Counted from the first letter of the stretch, positions 27,541 through 35,518 are shown. The stretch is 64,000 bases of DNA from JBJXHN01 sp046233135 (GCA_046233135.1 JBJXHN010000001.1:496001-560000); one strand, 5' to 3'. The notes: generated by a model not told the origin, from the sequence alone. Program-made: numbers and translations.

Positions 27541-28857
27541 TTGGTCACAACCGGTTTCGAGTATGAGCGGCCGGCCGCTTCAAAAGCGGCCGTGCTGCAT
27601 CCGTTCCAGCGAAAGGGCACCCCCGAGGCCCGATCGCCGGAGTCCCGTCTGGCCGAAGCCATCGGTCTCGCCCAGGCCATCGACCTTGACATCCTGGTCA
27701 CTGAAACGGTGCCCGTTTCCCGCGTCACACCGGCCACCTGGCTGGGGGGTGGGGCGGTGGAGCGCCTTGCCGGCATCATCGCCGCCGAAGAGGTGGAGGT
27801 GGCCGTCGTGGATTGCCAGCTCGCGCCCATTCAGCAACGCAACCTGGAACGCGCCTGGTCCTGCAAGGTCATCGACCGCACCGGCTTGATCCTTGAGATC
27901 TTCGGTGAACGGGCGCGCACGGCCGAAGGTCAGATGCAGGTTGAGCTGGCCCATCTGTCCTATCAGCGATCCCGCCTTGTTCGCAGCTGGACCCACCTGG
28001 AACGCCAACGCGGCGGTGTGGGCTTCCTGGGGGGACCCGGAGAAACCCAGATCGAGCTGGACCGCCGCCTGATCGGCGAGCGCATCGCCAAGTTGCGCCG
28101 GGATCTGGAAGAGGTGCGCCGCACGCGCGGCCTGCATCGCTCCGCCCGCCAGCGGGTGCCCTATCCGGTGGTGGCGCTGGTGGGGTACACCAACGCGGGC
28201 AAATCCACCCTGTTCAACCGGGTCACGGCCGGTGGCGTGCTGGCCAAGGATATGCTGTTCGCCACCCTGGACCCCACCATGCGGGCGCTGGAGCTGCCGT
28301 CGGGCCGCAAGGTGATCCTGTCCGACACGGTGGGCTTCGTTTCAGACCTGCCGCACGAACTGGTCGCCGCCTTCCGGGCTACCCTGGAAGAGGTGAAGGC
28401 CGCAGACGTCATCGTCCATGTGCGCGACGTGTCCCAGCCGGATGCCGAGGCCCAGAAAGCCGACGTGGAAACGGTTCTGACGGAAATGGAGATGGAAGAA
28501 GCCCTTGAGCGGGGGCTCCTCGAAGCCTTGAACAAGGTCGATCTCCTGGAGCCCGAAGGCCGCGAGGCGCTGGCCGCAGAAGCAGCCGGCAACCCGGATC
28601 TGCTGACGGTGTCGGCGGTGACGGGGGAGGGGCTGGACGCCCTGCTGGCCCGCATCGATGCCCGTCTGGCCGAAAGCCGCCTGCTGCTGTCGCTGGCCAT
28701 TCCGCTATCCGACGGCAAGACGCTGTCCTGGCTTTATCGTCGGGGCGAGGTGATCCGCCGCGAGGATGACGAGGAACATGCCCATGTGGAGGTCCGACTG
28801 GACCCGGCGGATGCCGGTCGGCTGGATCAGAAATTTCGGGTTCCGGACGACGAATAG
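27541..28857 (+). CDS. hflX: GTPase HflX
   Basis: This ribosome-associated GTPase, which splits stalled 70S ribosomes in E. coli, has 438 residues. It contains the N-terminal HflX domain with LVTETVPVSRVTPATWLGGG, the GGPGETQIELDRRLI motif, and a G domain with GYTNAGKST (G1), a G2 segment with ATLDPT, SDTVGFVSDLPHEL (G3) and NKVDLL (G4). It starts at TTG 27541, seven bases after hfq; the TTG choice rests on frame and homology. The strong terminator at 28901 closes the operon. Confidence 0.96.
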   Translation: MVTTGFEYERPAASKAAVLHPFQRKGTPEARSPESRLAEAIGLAQAIDLDILVTETVPVSRVTPATWLGGGAVERLAGIIAAEEVEVAVVDCQLAPIQQRNLERAWSCKVIDRTGLILEIFGERARTAEGQMQVELAHLSYQRSRLVRSWTHLERQRGGVGFLGGPGETQIELDRRLIGERIAKLRRDLEEVRRTRGLHRSARQRVPYPVVALVGYTNAGKSTLFNRVTAGGVLAKDMLFATLDPTMRALELPSGRKVILSDTVGFVSDLPHELVAAFRATLEEVKAADVIVHVRDVSQPDAEAQKADVETVLTEMEMEEALERGLLEALNKVDLLEPEGREALAAEAAGNPDLLTVSAVTGEGLDALLARIDARLAESRLLLSLAIPLSDGKTLSWLYRRGEVIRREDDEEHAHVEVRLDPADAGRLDQKFRVPDDE

Positions 28858-28900
28858 GGCGCTTCGGTGCCCGAATTTTTCGGCCTTATTGGGTGAGAAA

Positions 28901-28941
28901 CAAAGCCGACGTGGAGACCCCCTCCACGTCGGCTTTGTTTT
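28901..28941 (+). terminator. Strong terminator after hflX
   Basis: A perfect 16-bp stem (28901-28916 with 28922-28937) with a 5-base loop is followed by tttg. It marks the end of the hfq-hflX operon and the left edge of the accessory zone. Confidence 0.85.
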
Positions 28942-29456
28942 GCGGGGGGAGGGGCGGAACGGGAATTGCCGGCCGGTGGAGATTTCCGAGGTTGCCAACT
29001 GTCAACACTGCGGAAAGCAGGTGTTACGCCTCACGTAACACCCCACATATTGTGTTCGCGAATGGGTATCTTACTGAAAGAAGGGGTTTTTCGGAAAGGA
29101 TAGGGAGCGCCGCTTCGGCGGCCAGGGACCGCAGACCCTGCTGAACCGGGAAAACCATCCCTCAGGTATGCGCTTTTTCGACGGATTTTGAAAGCTCGAT
29201 GTCCGCCGGCCCTGCCCACCAACGGCAATGGGCGTTGCAGAAATATTTTCTGCATTTCTCTGCGGAATATCTACTAGTAGCCTAAGCAGCGAGTATAACA
29301 CTTCTGACTCACCCACGCTTTCTGTAAAACACTTTTTATAATTGTTATAACACTATCTCAGAATCAGAATTAAATGTGTAATGCACTCTTGGTGATGCCC
29401 GAGTGAGGGCGTTGGGCCGGGGAGTCCCGGGGTGACGGGACGGTGCCCAAAAACTA
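28942..29456. other. Gene-free regulatory-looking region
   Basis: There is no convincing ORF. It holds several dyads: gtgttacg/cgtaacac (29021-29028, 29034-29041); a possible three-way-junction RNA at 29101-29163; gcagaaa/tttctgc around tat (29237-29253); and atatctactag (29267-29277), a copy of one arm of the palindrome at 29457. After 29290 it is AT-rich with ttataattgttataa (29335-29349). Confidence 0.4.
29101..29163 (+). ncRNA. Candidate structured RNA (three-helix junction)
   Basis: aggga (29102-29106) can close with tccct (29158-29162). Inside are a ccgc-ttcg-gcgg hairpin with a stable UUCG tetraloop and an aggg/ccct hairpin. No known family is matched and the fold was drawn by eye. 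Confidence 0.25.
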
Positions 29457-29482
29457 ATCTACTAGGAGATCTCCTAGTAGAT
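29457..29482. promoter_or_regulatory. Perfect 26-bp palindrome (candidate operator)
   Basis: Arms atctactaggaga and its exact complement meet without a loop. It lies 51 bases before the start of a ribbon-helix-helix-like gene. Bases 29468-29484 recur exactly at 59890-59906 in front of sulP. Binding by the adjacent gene product is inference. Confidence 0.55.
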
Positions 29483-29532
29483 ATCCCTACACAAGCGGGG
29501 TATGATGAGCCTTCCAGGAGGGAGGCGGCACA

Positions 29533-29802
29533 ATGTCGACAACGCAGAGTCAAAATCGCTGGCGGGCGAAGAACAAAATGGTCAAGCGTCAACTGAATGT
29601 CATGGCGCGGAAGTTCGTTCACGATACCTTGGAGGCCATCGCCGGAACCCACGGCTTTCGGGGCAAGGCGGAGGCTCTGACCTTCTCGGTCTTTGTGACC
29701 ATGGCCCTGGAACAGCACGCGGAGATCAATGGGGAGGCGAAACGCCTGCTCGAAATCTACCGGGAAGCCTATGCTCGTGATCGGGATCTCTACGCCCCCT
29801 GA
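29533..29802 (+). CDS. Small ribbon-helix-helix-like protein
   Basis: An 89-residue basic protein with a very strong aggagggagg ribosome site (29517-29526). After a basic N-terminus, RQLNVMAR could form the DNA-contacting beta-strand. Two helices follow (KFVHDTLEAIAGTHG and EALTFSVFVTMALEQHAE), then a C-terminal charged helix. That layout suits MetJ/Arc/CopG-type regulators, but no family assignment is certain. The perfect palindrome just upstream fits autoregulation by a dimeric repressor. It stands alone, with no toxin gene adjacent. Confidence 0.65.
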   Translation: MSTTQSQNRWRAKNKMVKRQLNVMARKFVHDTLEAIAGTHGFRGKAEALTFSVFVTMALEQHAEINGEAKRLLEIYREAYARDRDLYAP

Positions 29803-30126
29803 TCTCGGCCCAATAATCTCACTTCAGGCTTGCTGACGGCGGCTGCCCGCCGGACCCGATGCTTTCCATTGTCGGGTGCGGACAGTATGGTGTCCCCCTG
29901 GAAGGGCCGGCGCCGATCCGGGGGGCCGGCGGAAGCAAGGGGCGCCCGTTTTCCTTATAAATCCATATTCCCGTATCAAGCTTGCAGGTGTAACCCTGTC
30001 CGACCTGTCGGAAGAATACGGCAACCGGTATGGCCGCCTGAAGGCCGCCAACGGGGGATGGGAATCTGTGGACGCGCCCCATGGCGCTGACAGCATTTGG
30101 GGCGCAGTCAGGCGATCGTTGTCTCC
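29803..30126. other. Intergenic region
   Basis: GC-rich stretch where several overlapping frames are open but none has a credible start or domain. One fragment (about 29960-30100) reads GVTLSDLSEEYGNRYGRLKA and may be the remains of a gene. Confidence 0.3.
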
Positions 30127-30261
30127 ATGGATGGAGCTACGCCAGAGACACTCGAGATCATGCGCAAAGCGCGGTTTGTCCGACAGATGCTGCGTCGCGC
30201 GCGGATAGAGCGTCTGGCGCAAGGTGCTGGCATGGTCCTTACGTCCGACGACAGCGTGTAG
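30127..30261 (+). CDS. Possible 44-residue basic protein
   Basis: ATG 30127 to TAG 30261 encodes a helical, Arg-rich peptide around IMRKARFVRQMLRRARIERLA and ending TSDDSV. Codon third positions look host-like. The frame is open further upstream to a TGA at about 30087. There is no strong ribosome site. It may be the 3' end of a decayed gene. Confidence 0.3.
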   Translation: MDGATPETLEIMRKARFVRQMLRRARIERLAQGAGMVLTSDDSV

Positions 30262-30467
30262 GGGACAAAAAAGGGAGAAAACTTTTCAGGAGGTATTATA
30301 TTCTGGTTTAGGGGAACACCACATAAGTGTCATTGATTTTTCTAAGAACCTATAATAGCATTCCGTGCGACCCATCTCTTGGGAAGGGCAGGACGCCCTG
30401 TGCTCCGCGTCAGCGGCCGACGGGCGCCACCATGCCTGCGCTACTGATCACTTAGGGAGAGCACGGT
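30262..30467. other. Leader of the 90-residue gene
   Basis: AT-rich from 30270 to 30370, with taatag-type boxes, then a short GC-rich leader with ggacgccctg/cagcggcc-like hairpin potential before the ribosome site. No ORF is seen. Confidence 0.3.
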
Positions 30468-30740
30468 ATGTCAACCTCGCCTATATCGATCTACAACACC
30501 CACATTTCCGGATATAACCACATTGCCGGGATGGCTACCTACACAGGCCCGACGCCGGAAGCGAACTTGACGGTCTACGCCGCCCCGCTGGGCCTGGAAG
30601 CGGGGCAGACCTACGCGATCACCGGCCTGATCCTGGGGACCGCCATTCCTGTCGAATTCCAGTCCTGCAAGTACCTGGGACCCATGGCTGGCGCGCCGGC
30701 CATCGCTACCTTCAAGGCTGACGCTTGGGAAAAGGTCTGA
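30468..30740 (+). CDS. Hypothetical 90-residue protein with its own terminator
   Basis: It starts at ATG 30468 after gggagagcac and ends 25 bases before a strong terminator, so it looks like a monocistronic, well-expressed gene. The sequence is rich in Gly, Ala, Thr and Tyr with beta-strand character (MATYTGPTPEANLTVYAAPLG, then TYAITGLILGTAIPVEFQSC) and one Cys. There is no signal peptide or known domain. The MATYTG motif recurs at the N-terminus of the RTX/FG-GAP protein downstream, perhaps by chance. Confidence 0.65.
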   Translation: MSTSPISIYNTHISGYNHIAGMATYTGPTPEANLTVYAAPLGLEAGQTYAITGLILGTAIPVEFQSCKYLGPMAGAPAIATFKADAWEKV

Positions 30741-30765
30741 TCATCAGGCTTCTCCTTTCTTTATC

Positions 30766-30810
30766 GGCCGGCTGGACGAGCGAGGGTTCGTCCAGCCGGT
30801 TTCTTTTTTT
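30766..30810 (+). terminator. Rho-independent terminator
   Basis: The 12-bp stem ccggctggacga/tcgtccagccgg (30768-30779, 30788-30799) with an 8-base loop is followed by ttcttttttt. Confidence 0.85.
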
Positions 30811-31131
30811 GGGTGGTGTTTGATGACAATTTGATCAGATTCATCCGGTGGTGGGATATGTCTATTCCTGATGCCGAGTTCGTTCTTCCCTCAATTGATA
30901 TGATCTCAAACTTAAGTCTGCACATAGTTTTGCAATATAGCTATTGGCTTATAGAGGGGCGGAGGCATTGCCGAGCCTGAATATTTCTAACTTGCTGGCA
31001 GATTGCGCTCGATTAAATTACTGGACGCATGGATGGTGTTACAGGCTGGATATGGTGAAACGTTTTCCGCAGCCATTCATTCGGAAATTATCCAAGAAAG
31101 AAAAACACCTTCAATTGAAAGGAACATAGCG
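30811..31131. other. AT-rich upstream region of the RTX/FG-GAP gene
   Basis: No supported gene is present. The frame of the following protein is open back to 31003 but is not protein-like there. Several tgatatgatc/ttgcaatatagct boxes around 30895-30945 could hold the promoter. Confidence 0.35.
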
Positions 31132-32532
31132 GTGGCTACCTATACGGGTACGGCAGAATCGGAGTCGCTTGCCGGATCATCGAGTGACGATACCCTTACC
31201 GGACTGCTAGGAAATGACACGATCGTCGGTGGTGAGGGGATCGACACCGTTGTCTACCAGGGGAACCGGGAAGATTATGTGATCACCCGCGCCGGAAATA
31301 CCTTCACAATCAACGACACGGTCTCTGGCCGTGATCAAACGGACACGGTGAGCGAGGTTGAATACTTCCAATTCGCGGACTTCACCGTCAAGGCCACCAA
31401 CCAATTGACCAAGACGTGGTTGAGCGACTTCAACGGCGATGGACAGTCTGATTTTTATTGGGTTGAATCTGGAGGAATTCAAATATGGAGCTATGACGAG
31501 GCGACGGGTTCGACAGAAACGACTTGGAGCACGAATAGCTTTGGAGACCCCTCTGGATACCAAGCCATTATCTCAATTGATTTTTTATATAATGACCTTA
31601 ACGACGGAGATTTCACCGTTAATGATGACTATGGTGGAAATGGCGTAAAGGATATTGTAAATATCGGGAGCCGATCTGGGTGGGGGATGGATGCCTATAG
31701 CTTTTACCGGCATCAGAATGAATGGGAATTTGCCAGTTGGCGGGCAAATCTTAATACGACAACAGGGGACAGAACCTATTCAGGTGTAGGCGATTTCAAC
31801 AATGATGGACGCGAGGACATTCTGTTCAGGTTGAATAGCGGCGCCAATCAACAAATTGAGGTCCTGACAAACGCACTTTCTGGCGGAAATGCCATAGAGC
31901 GGACTGTGGTTTCCGGCATTGAAGAGTGGTGGGAAACCCAGGGTATCGGGGACATGAATGGTGATGGAAACGCCGATCTCCTGTTCCGCAATGCCAATAC
32001 CGGCGATATAGTGCAGTGGAACCTGGATGGCGGGGAGCTGATCTCTAGTGCGTATCTTGGCAACCCTGGCACCACCTGGGATATAACAGGATTCCACGAC
32101 TTCGACGGCAATGGAACGGATGATATCCTGTTCCGCAACAACATCACTGGCGATGTGGTGCAATGGGCTACATTTGCGGAAGGAATAACCGGATCCATCT
32201 TCGGCAATGTAGGCAATAATTGGGAATTGCAGGGTGTCGGCGACTTCAACGGTGATGGCCGGGAAGATCTTCTTTGGAAGAATGTGGAAACCAATATGGT
32301 GGTTGACTGGCTGATGGATGGAAGCACATCATCAGGGCAACTGCTGACCGAGAGTCTTGATTCGACGAAAACGTTTCAGGGGATCGGCGACTACAACGGC
32401 GATGGAAAAGCAGATGTCGTTTGGCGCGATAGCGCTACCAGCGACGTAGTCGTTTGGTTTATGGATGGTGGCTCGTTCAGCCAGTATGCGGCTGGCACTA
32501 TTGGGTCTGGATCTCAGCTTGTGTCCGGGTGA
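31132..32532 (+). CDS. RTX-like and FG-GAP/VCBS repeat protein
   Basis: The 466-residue protein runs from GTG 31132, with gaaagga upstream. Its N-terminus holds RTX-like nonapeptides (DDTLTGLLGNDTIVGGEGIDTV) followed by a VSEVEYFQFAD strand typical of RTX-associated domains. The rest is at least six repeats of about 50 residues bearing calcium-binding D-x-N-G-D-G-x-x-D loops (DFNGDGQSD, DFNNDGRED, DMNGDGNAD, DFDGNGTDD, DFNGDGRED, DYNGDGKAD). This is the FG-GAP pattern of integrin-alpha-like propellers. There is no signal peptide; type I secretion is inferred. It is probably an extracellular or adhesive protein. The gene is less GC-rich than the core. Confidence 0.85.
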   Translation: MATYTGTAESESLAGSSSDDTLTGLLGNDTIVGGEGIDTVVYQGNREDYVITRAGNTFTINDTVSGRDQTDTVSEVEYFQFADFTVKATNQLTKTWLSDFNGDGQSDFYWVESGGIQIWSYDEATGSTETTWSTNSFGDPSGYQAIISIDFLYNDLNDGDFTVNDDYGGNGVKDIVNIGSRSGWGMDAYSFYRHQNEWEFASWRANLNTTTGDRTYSGVGDFNNDGREDILFRLNSGANQQIEVLTNALSGGNAIERTVVSGIEEWWETQGIGDMNGDGNADLLFRNANTGDIVQWNLDGGELISSAYLGNPGTTWDITGFHDFDGNGTDDILFRNNITGDVVQWATFAEGITGSIFGNVGNNWELQGVGDFNGDGREDLLWKNVETNMVVDWLMDGSTSSGQLLTESLDSTKTFQGIGDYNGDGKADVVWRDSATSDVVVWFMDGGSFSQYAAGTIGSGSQLVSG

Positions 32533-32604
32533 CAACCGACATATTGCCTTGTACTTGCGAAAGCCTCTTTAAGCACAGGCGCACCTGTCCCGCGATTATG
32601 AGCC

Positions 32605-33177
32605 TTATGCAATCGGTTCCAGCGCTCGACAGGGCGGCGGGCCGTTATTAGGCCGCTTCTCGATCCGTCCACGCACCCGCGTGGCAGTTTCGGTCTTGTC
32701 GGTCCAGATGGGGGCGAGGGCGCGCATCACCAGCCGGACATCCACATCGGCCACAGGCAGATGCCCAAAGACCGGATAGACATAGGCGGCCAAAGTCGCG
32801 CGCCATTGCGCTGCGTGCTTCGGGTTCCGCCATCCCGCTTCGTGTGCGGTGATGAAGGCCTCGGCGCACAGTCGCGGAAGTGGATGGCACGCGCGGCTTC
32901 GAGCTGGGCGGCGATACGCTGCCGTTTCTTTTCCTCGATGGGGTCAGGGCCATCAAGCCGCATCTGCCGACAGCTGCGCGCCTTCTTCCGCGCCTCCGCG
33001 AGGCTGAGCGTGGCCGCCGACCCCAAACCGTGATCGCGGAGGCGGTTACCGACCCGATAGCGAAAGACCCATGACCGCGCCCCCGAGGAGCGAATTTGCA
33101 GATAGAGTCCGCCGCCATCACCGAAGAGACCCCGCCCCGTGGCGTGCCGTACGGTCTGTGCGGTCAGCGTTCCATGG
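32605..33177 (-). pseudogene. Broken P4-type tyrosine integrase
   Basis: Translation of the minus strand gives a DUF4102-type integrase N-terminus: LTAQTVRHATGRGLFGDGGGLYLQI, SWVFRYRVGNRLRDHGLGS, SLAEARKKA, DPIEEKK. Near 32863 a single-base deletion shifts the frame; the neighbouring frame continues as AFITAHEAGWRNPKH and WRATLAAYVYPVFGHL to RVRGRIE. It then stops about 32659, before the whole catalytic domain. The start also looks damaged: ATG at 33175 is one base out of frame with LTAQTV. No active-site Arg or Tyr remains. It is a relic of an earlier integration event at this locus. Confidence 0.75.
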
Positions 33178-33313
33178 CTGCCGCGCCCTCGCCCCTCCGA
33201 ACCGTACCCATACCTGTACCCATACTTGTTTCGCGAATGAGGGCGCACATTCACGAACCCCGCCGAACGAAACGCAGGGTCAAACTGTCTGTTTAGCAAG
33301 GAAATTATAGCGT

Positions 33314-33338
33314 TTCGCGCACACCTGCGAACAGGATG
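33314..33338 (-). promoter_or_regulatory. Candidate oriT/nic region
   Basis: On the minus strand CATCCTGT (33331-33338) fits the YATCCTGY nic consensus of MOBP plasmids. It lies beside a ttcgc/gcgaa dyad (33314-33318, 33327-33331), upstream of the mobC-relaxase genes. The dyad orientation relative to nic differs from RP4, so this is tentative. Confidence 0.3.
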
Positions 33339-33339
33339 A

Positions 33340-33373
33340 TGGCGGAGGAGGTGGGACGAAGTCCAAACCCGGA
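33340..33373. repeat. tRNA-3'-end-like repeat L1
   Basis: tggcggaggaggtggga matches 15 of 17 bases of the tRNA-Ser(UGA) 3' end at 50599-50615 (complement), and a related copy lies at 33454. It is a possible old attachment site. Confidence 0.35.
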
Positions 33374-33452
33374 GCAAGCGGCCGACTGGCCGCCGGGCGA
33401 AGCCCGCCCCGTCGGAGGCGTCCGCGAAGCGAACTGCCGTGAGATAGAAAGA

Positions 33453-33662
33453 ATGGCGGAGGGAGTGGGAGAGGGTTCAAACCCCAAAACCGCCAATGGG
33501 ACAGACGAAGAAACACCTAATAACGACACGGCGACAACCTCCGGAAGCATTCCTCTGAACAGTGTGTTCGATGAATTGTCCAAATGCGAGGAGGTGCTCC
33601 AAGCCCTCGAAAAGGAGACCACCAGGAAGACCGACCGCAGGGCGCGGAGGTTCGAGCCATGA
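33453..33662 (+). CDS. Small acidic/basic protein preceding mobC
   Basis: A 69-residue product from ATG 33453. The frame is open to 33336, but that part contains repeat-like sequence. The second half, NSVFDELSKCEEVLQALEKETTRKTDRRARRF, is a charged helix. It ends in an ATGA overlap with the MobC-like gene, so it is probably an accessory mobilization protein. No family is recognised. The start is uncertain because the ATG sits inside repeat L2. Confidence 0.5.
   Translation: MAEGVGEGSNPKTANGTDEETPNNDTATTSGSIPLNSVFDELSKCEEVLQALEKETTRKTDRRARRFEP
33454..33486. repeat. tRNA-3'-end-like repeat L2
   Basis: tggcggagggagtggga matches the tRNA-Ser(UGA) end at 15 of 17 bases and is followed by a T-arm-like ggttcaaacccc. 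It resembles L1 (33340) and may be a second relic attachment site. Confidence 0.35.
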
Positions 33663-34075
33663 GCCGCGCCGTTGTGACACCATTCTCCAAAAAGTCCGAG
33701 GAAACAGCACCCGAGGCGCGGAAACCGAAAGCGCCCGCGCCGTTCTCCCTGCGCCTGAGTTTCGACGAACGCGCCCGGCTGAAGAAGATGGCCGGGACGC
33801 GGGCACTCGGGGAATTCATCCGCGACCGGCTGTTCGCGGATTCTTCCGTAGCCCCTTCCCCGCGCGCCCGGGGTGACCGGACCGCCATGGCGCGGGCACT
33901 CGCGCTCCTGGGGCAGTCCTCCCTGTCCGCCTCCCTCGGAACACTCGCGCGGGCCGCCCGGCGGGGAACGCTACCGGTGACGGCGGAGACGGAGGCGGCC
34001 CTGACCCAAGCCTGCGCCGACATCACCACCATGAAATCCGAACTCATGGCCGCCCTGGGCATCCGGGAGCGCTGA
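33659..34075 (+). CDS. MobC-like mobilization (relaxosome) protein
   Basis: The 138-residue protein starts in the ATGA overlap with the upstream gene and ends three bases before the relaxase. Layout: a disordered, Lys-rich N-terminus; a ribbon-helix-helix-like segment PFSLRLSFDERARLKKMAG; then ALGEFIRDRLFAD and a helical tail (LLGQSSLSASLGTLARAARRG). This fits MobC-type accessory proteins that bind near oriT and assist strand opening. Family membership is inferred mainly from its position and this pattern. Confidence 0.75.
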   Translation: MSRAVVTPFSKKSEETAPEARKPKAPAPFSLRLSFDERARLKKMAGTRALGEFIRDRLFADSSVAPSPRARGDRTAMARALALLGQSSLSASLGTLARAARRGTLPVTAETEAALTQACADITTMKSELMAALGIRER

Positions 34076-34077
34076 TC

Positions 34078-35457
34078 ATGATCCTGAAGGCCAGCGAACG
34101 GGGCGGCGCGAAACAACTGGCCGCGCATCTCCTCAACACCCATGACAACGAGCATGTGGAGGTCCACGACCTGCGCGGCTTCGTGTCCGAGGACGTGACG
34201 GGCGCCTTCAAGGAGGCCCAGGCCGTCAGCATGGGGACCCGCTGCAAGAATTTCCTGTTCTCTCTGTCCCTGAGCCCGCCGCCCTCGGCGTCCGTTCCCA
34301 TCGCCGTCTTCGAGGACGCGCTGGACCGGATCGAGGCGCGCACCGGCCTGGGCGGGCATCCGCGCGTGGTGATCTTCCATGAGAAGGAAGGCCGCCGCCA
34401 CGCCCATTGCGTCTGGTCCCGCATCGACGCCGGGACCATGACCGCGCGGAACCTCTCCCACTACAAGAGCAAGCTGCGGAACATCAGCCGGGAGCTTTTT
34501 CTGGAACACGACTGGACCATGCCGCGCGGCCTGATGAACAGCAAGGAACGCGACCCGCGCAATTTCTCGCTCGCCGAATGGCAACAGGCGAAACGCCTGG
34601 GGCGGGATGCCCGCGACCTGAAGTCCGAAGTGCAAGAGTGCTGGGCGGTGTCCGATGGCCGCGCGGCCTTCGCGCTGGCCCTGGAAGAGCGCGGCATGAG
34701 CCTCGCGCGGGGCGACCGTCGCGGCTTCGTCGCCGTCACCACCGAGGGCGAGGTGCTGTCCCTGTCCCGTTACACGGGGCGCAAGACCAAGGATTTGCGC
34801 GCCAGACTGGGCGAGCCCGGCGACCTCCCCGGCGTGGAAGAAACCAAGGCCCGCCTGTCCGAGGCCATGACCGCCGGACACCGCCAGCTTCTGGTCGAGG
34901 CGCGGGAGCGGATGACGCAATCCCTGAAGCCGCTGGAAACCGAGCGACGGGACATGGTGACACGGCACCGCGCCCTGAGAGAGGCCCCCGCCAGGGGGCA
35001 GGCCGCCCGCCGGGAGGCGGAGGCCCGGACCCGCGCCGCACGCCTCCATAAGGGCTTGCGCGGACTGTGGAGCCGTCTGACGGGGACCCATGCCCGCATG
35101 GTTGCCCGGAACGAACGGGACGCCCAAGCCGCCGCGTTGCGGGACCGCCGCCAGAAGGACGCCCTGATCGAAGCGCAGCATACGGAGCGGCAAGTGATCC
35201 AGCGGGATATCGCCGAAACCCGGTCCGCCTATGCCACCCTGTTCCGGGACCTGCGCCGCGACGCCTGCCGGGTCCGGAATGCCCTCGCGCCTACTTTCGA
35301 CCAAGGCGACCGGGAAGAGGCCGTTCCGCGAACCCCCAGGGACGCCTTCGCGCGGGCCGCGACGCCCGAGACGCGTTTGAAACGGTTGCGCGATCCCTCG
35401 GAGCGTCCGCGTCGCCGTCGCCGCTCCCGGGGGCAGGAGCCCACGCCGGAACGGTGA
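34078..35457 (+). CDS. Relaxase/mobilization nuclease
   Basis: A relaxase of 459 residues that would nick oriT and pilot the transferred strand. The N-terminus ILKASERGGAKQLAAHLLN is typical of the MobA/VirD2-like (PF03432) domain. The metal-binding HUH-type histidines are in VVIFHEKEGRRHAHCVWSRID (about residues 98-118). The catalytic Tyr cannot be fixed with confidence. The C-terminal half (about 260-420) is a long charged helix region without a primase or helicase domain. It lies in an operon with MobC. No coupling protein or type IV secretion genes are seen in the window. Confidence 0.85.
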   Translation: MILKASERGGAKQLAAHLLNTHDNEHVEVHDLRGFVSEDVTGAFKEAQAVSMGTRCKNFLFSLSLSPPPSASVPIAVFEDALDRIEARTGLGGHPRVVIFHEKEGRRHAHCVWSRIDAGTMTARNLSHYKSKLRNISRELFLEHDWTMPRGLMNSKERDPRNFSLAEWQQAKRLGRDARDLKSEVQECWAVSDGRAAFALALEERGMSLARGDRRGFVAVTTEGEVLSLSRYTGRKTKDLRARLGEPGDLPGVEETKARLSEAMTAGHRQLLVEARERMTQSLKPLETERRDMVTRHRALREAPARGQAARREAEARTRAARLHKGLRGLWSRLTGTHARMVARNERDAQAAALRDRRQKDALIEAQHTERQVIQRDIAETRSAYATLFRDLRRDACRVRNALAPTFDQGDREEAVPRTPRDAFARAATPETRLKRLRDPSERPRRRRRSRGQEPTPER

Positions 35458-35483
35458 GGGGGAGCGCGCGGCCTGCCCTCAAT

Positions 35484-35512
35484 TTGACATCACTGCCCTC
35501 ACTGACTACAAT
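35484..35512 (+). promoter_or_regulatory. Near-consensus promoter of the toxin-antitoxin pair
   Basis: TTGACA (35484-35489), a 17-bp spacer and TACAAT (35507-35512). The predicted transcription start is at or beside ATG 35519. Confidence 0.75.
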
Positions 35513-35518
35513 AAACGC

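Larger units (their letters stand above)
33178..33452. other. Region between integrase relic and mobilization genes
   Basis: It holds an oriT-like site and one tRNA-3'-end-like repeat (annotated separately). The frame of the gene starting at 33453 is open from 33336 through this part. Confidence 0.35.

Noticed and set aside
29876..30208. 110-codon plus-strand ORF
   Set aside because: It overlaps other open frames, has no ribosome site, and only a short internal part looks protein-like.
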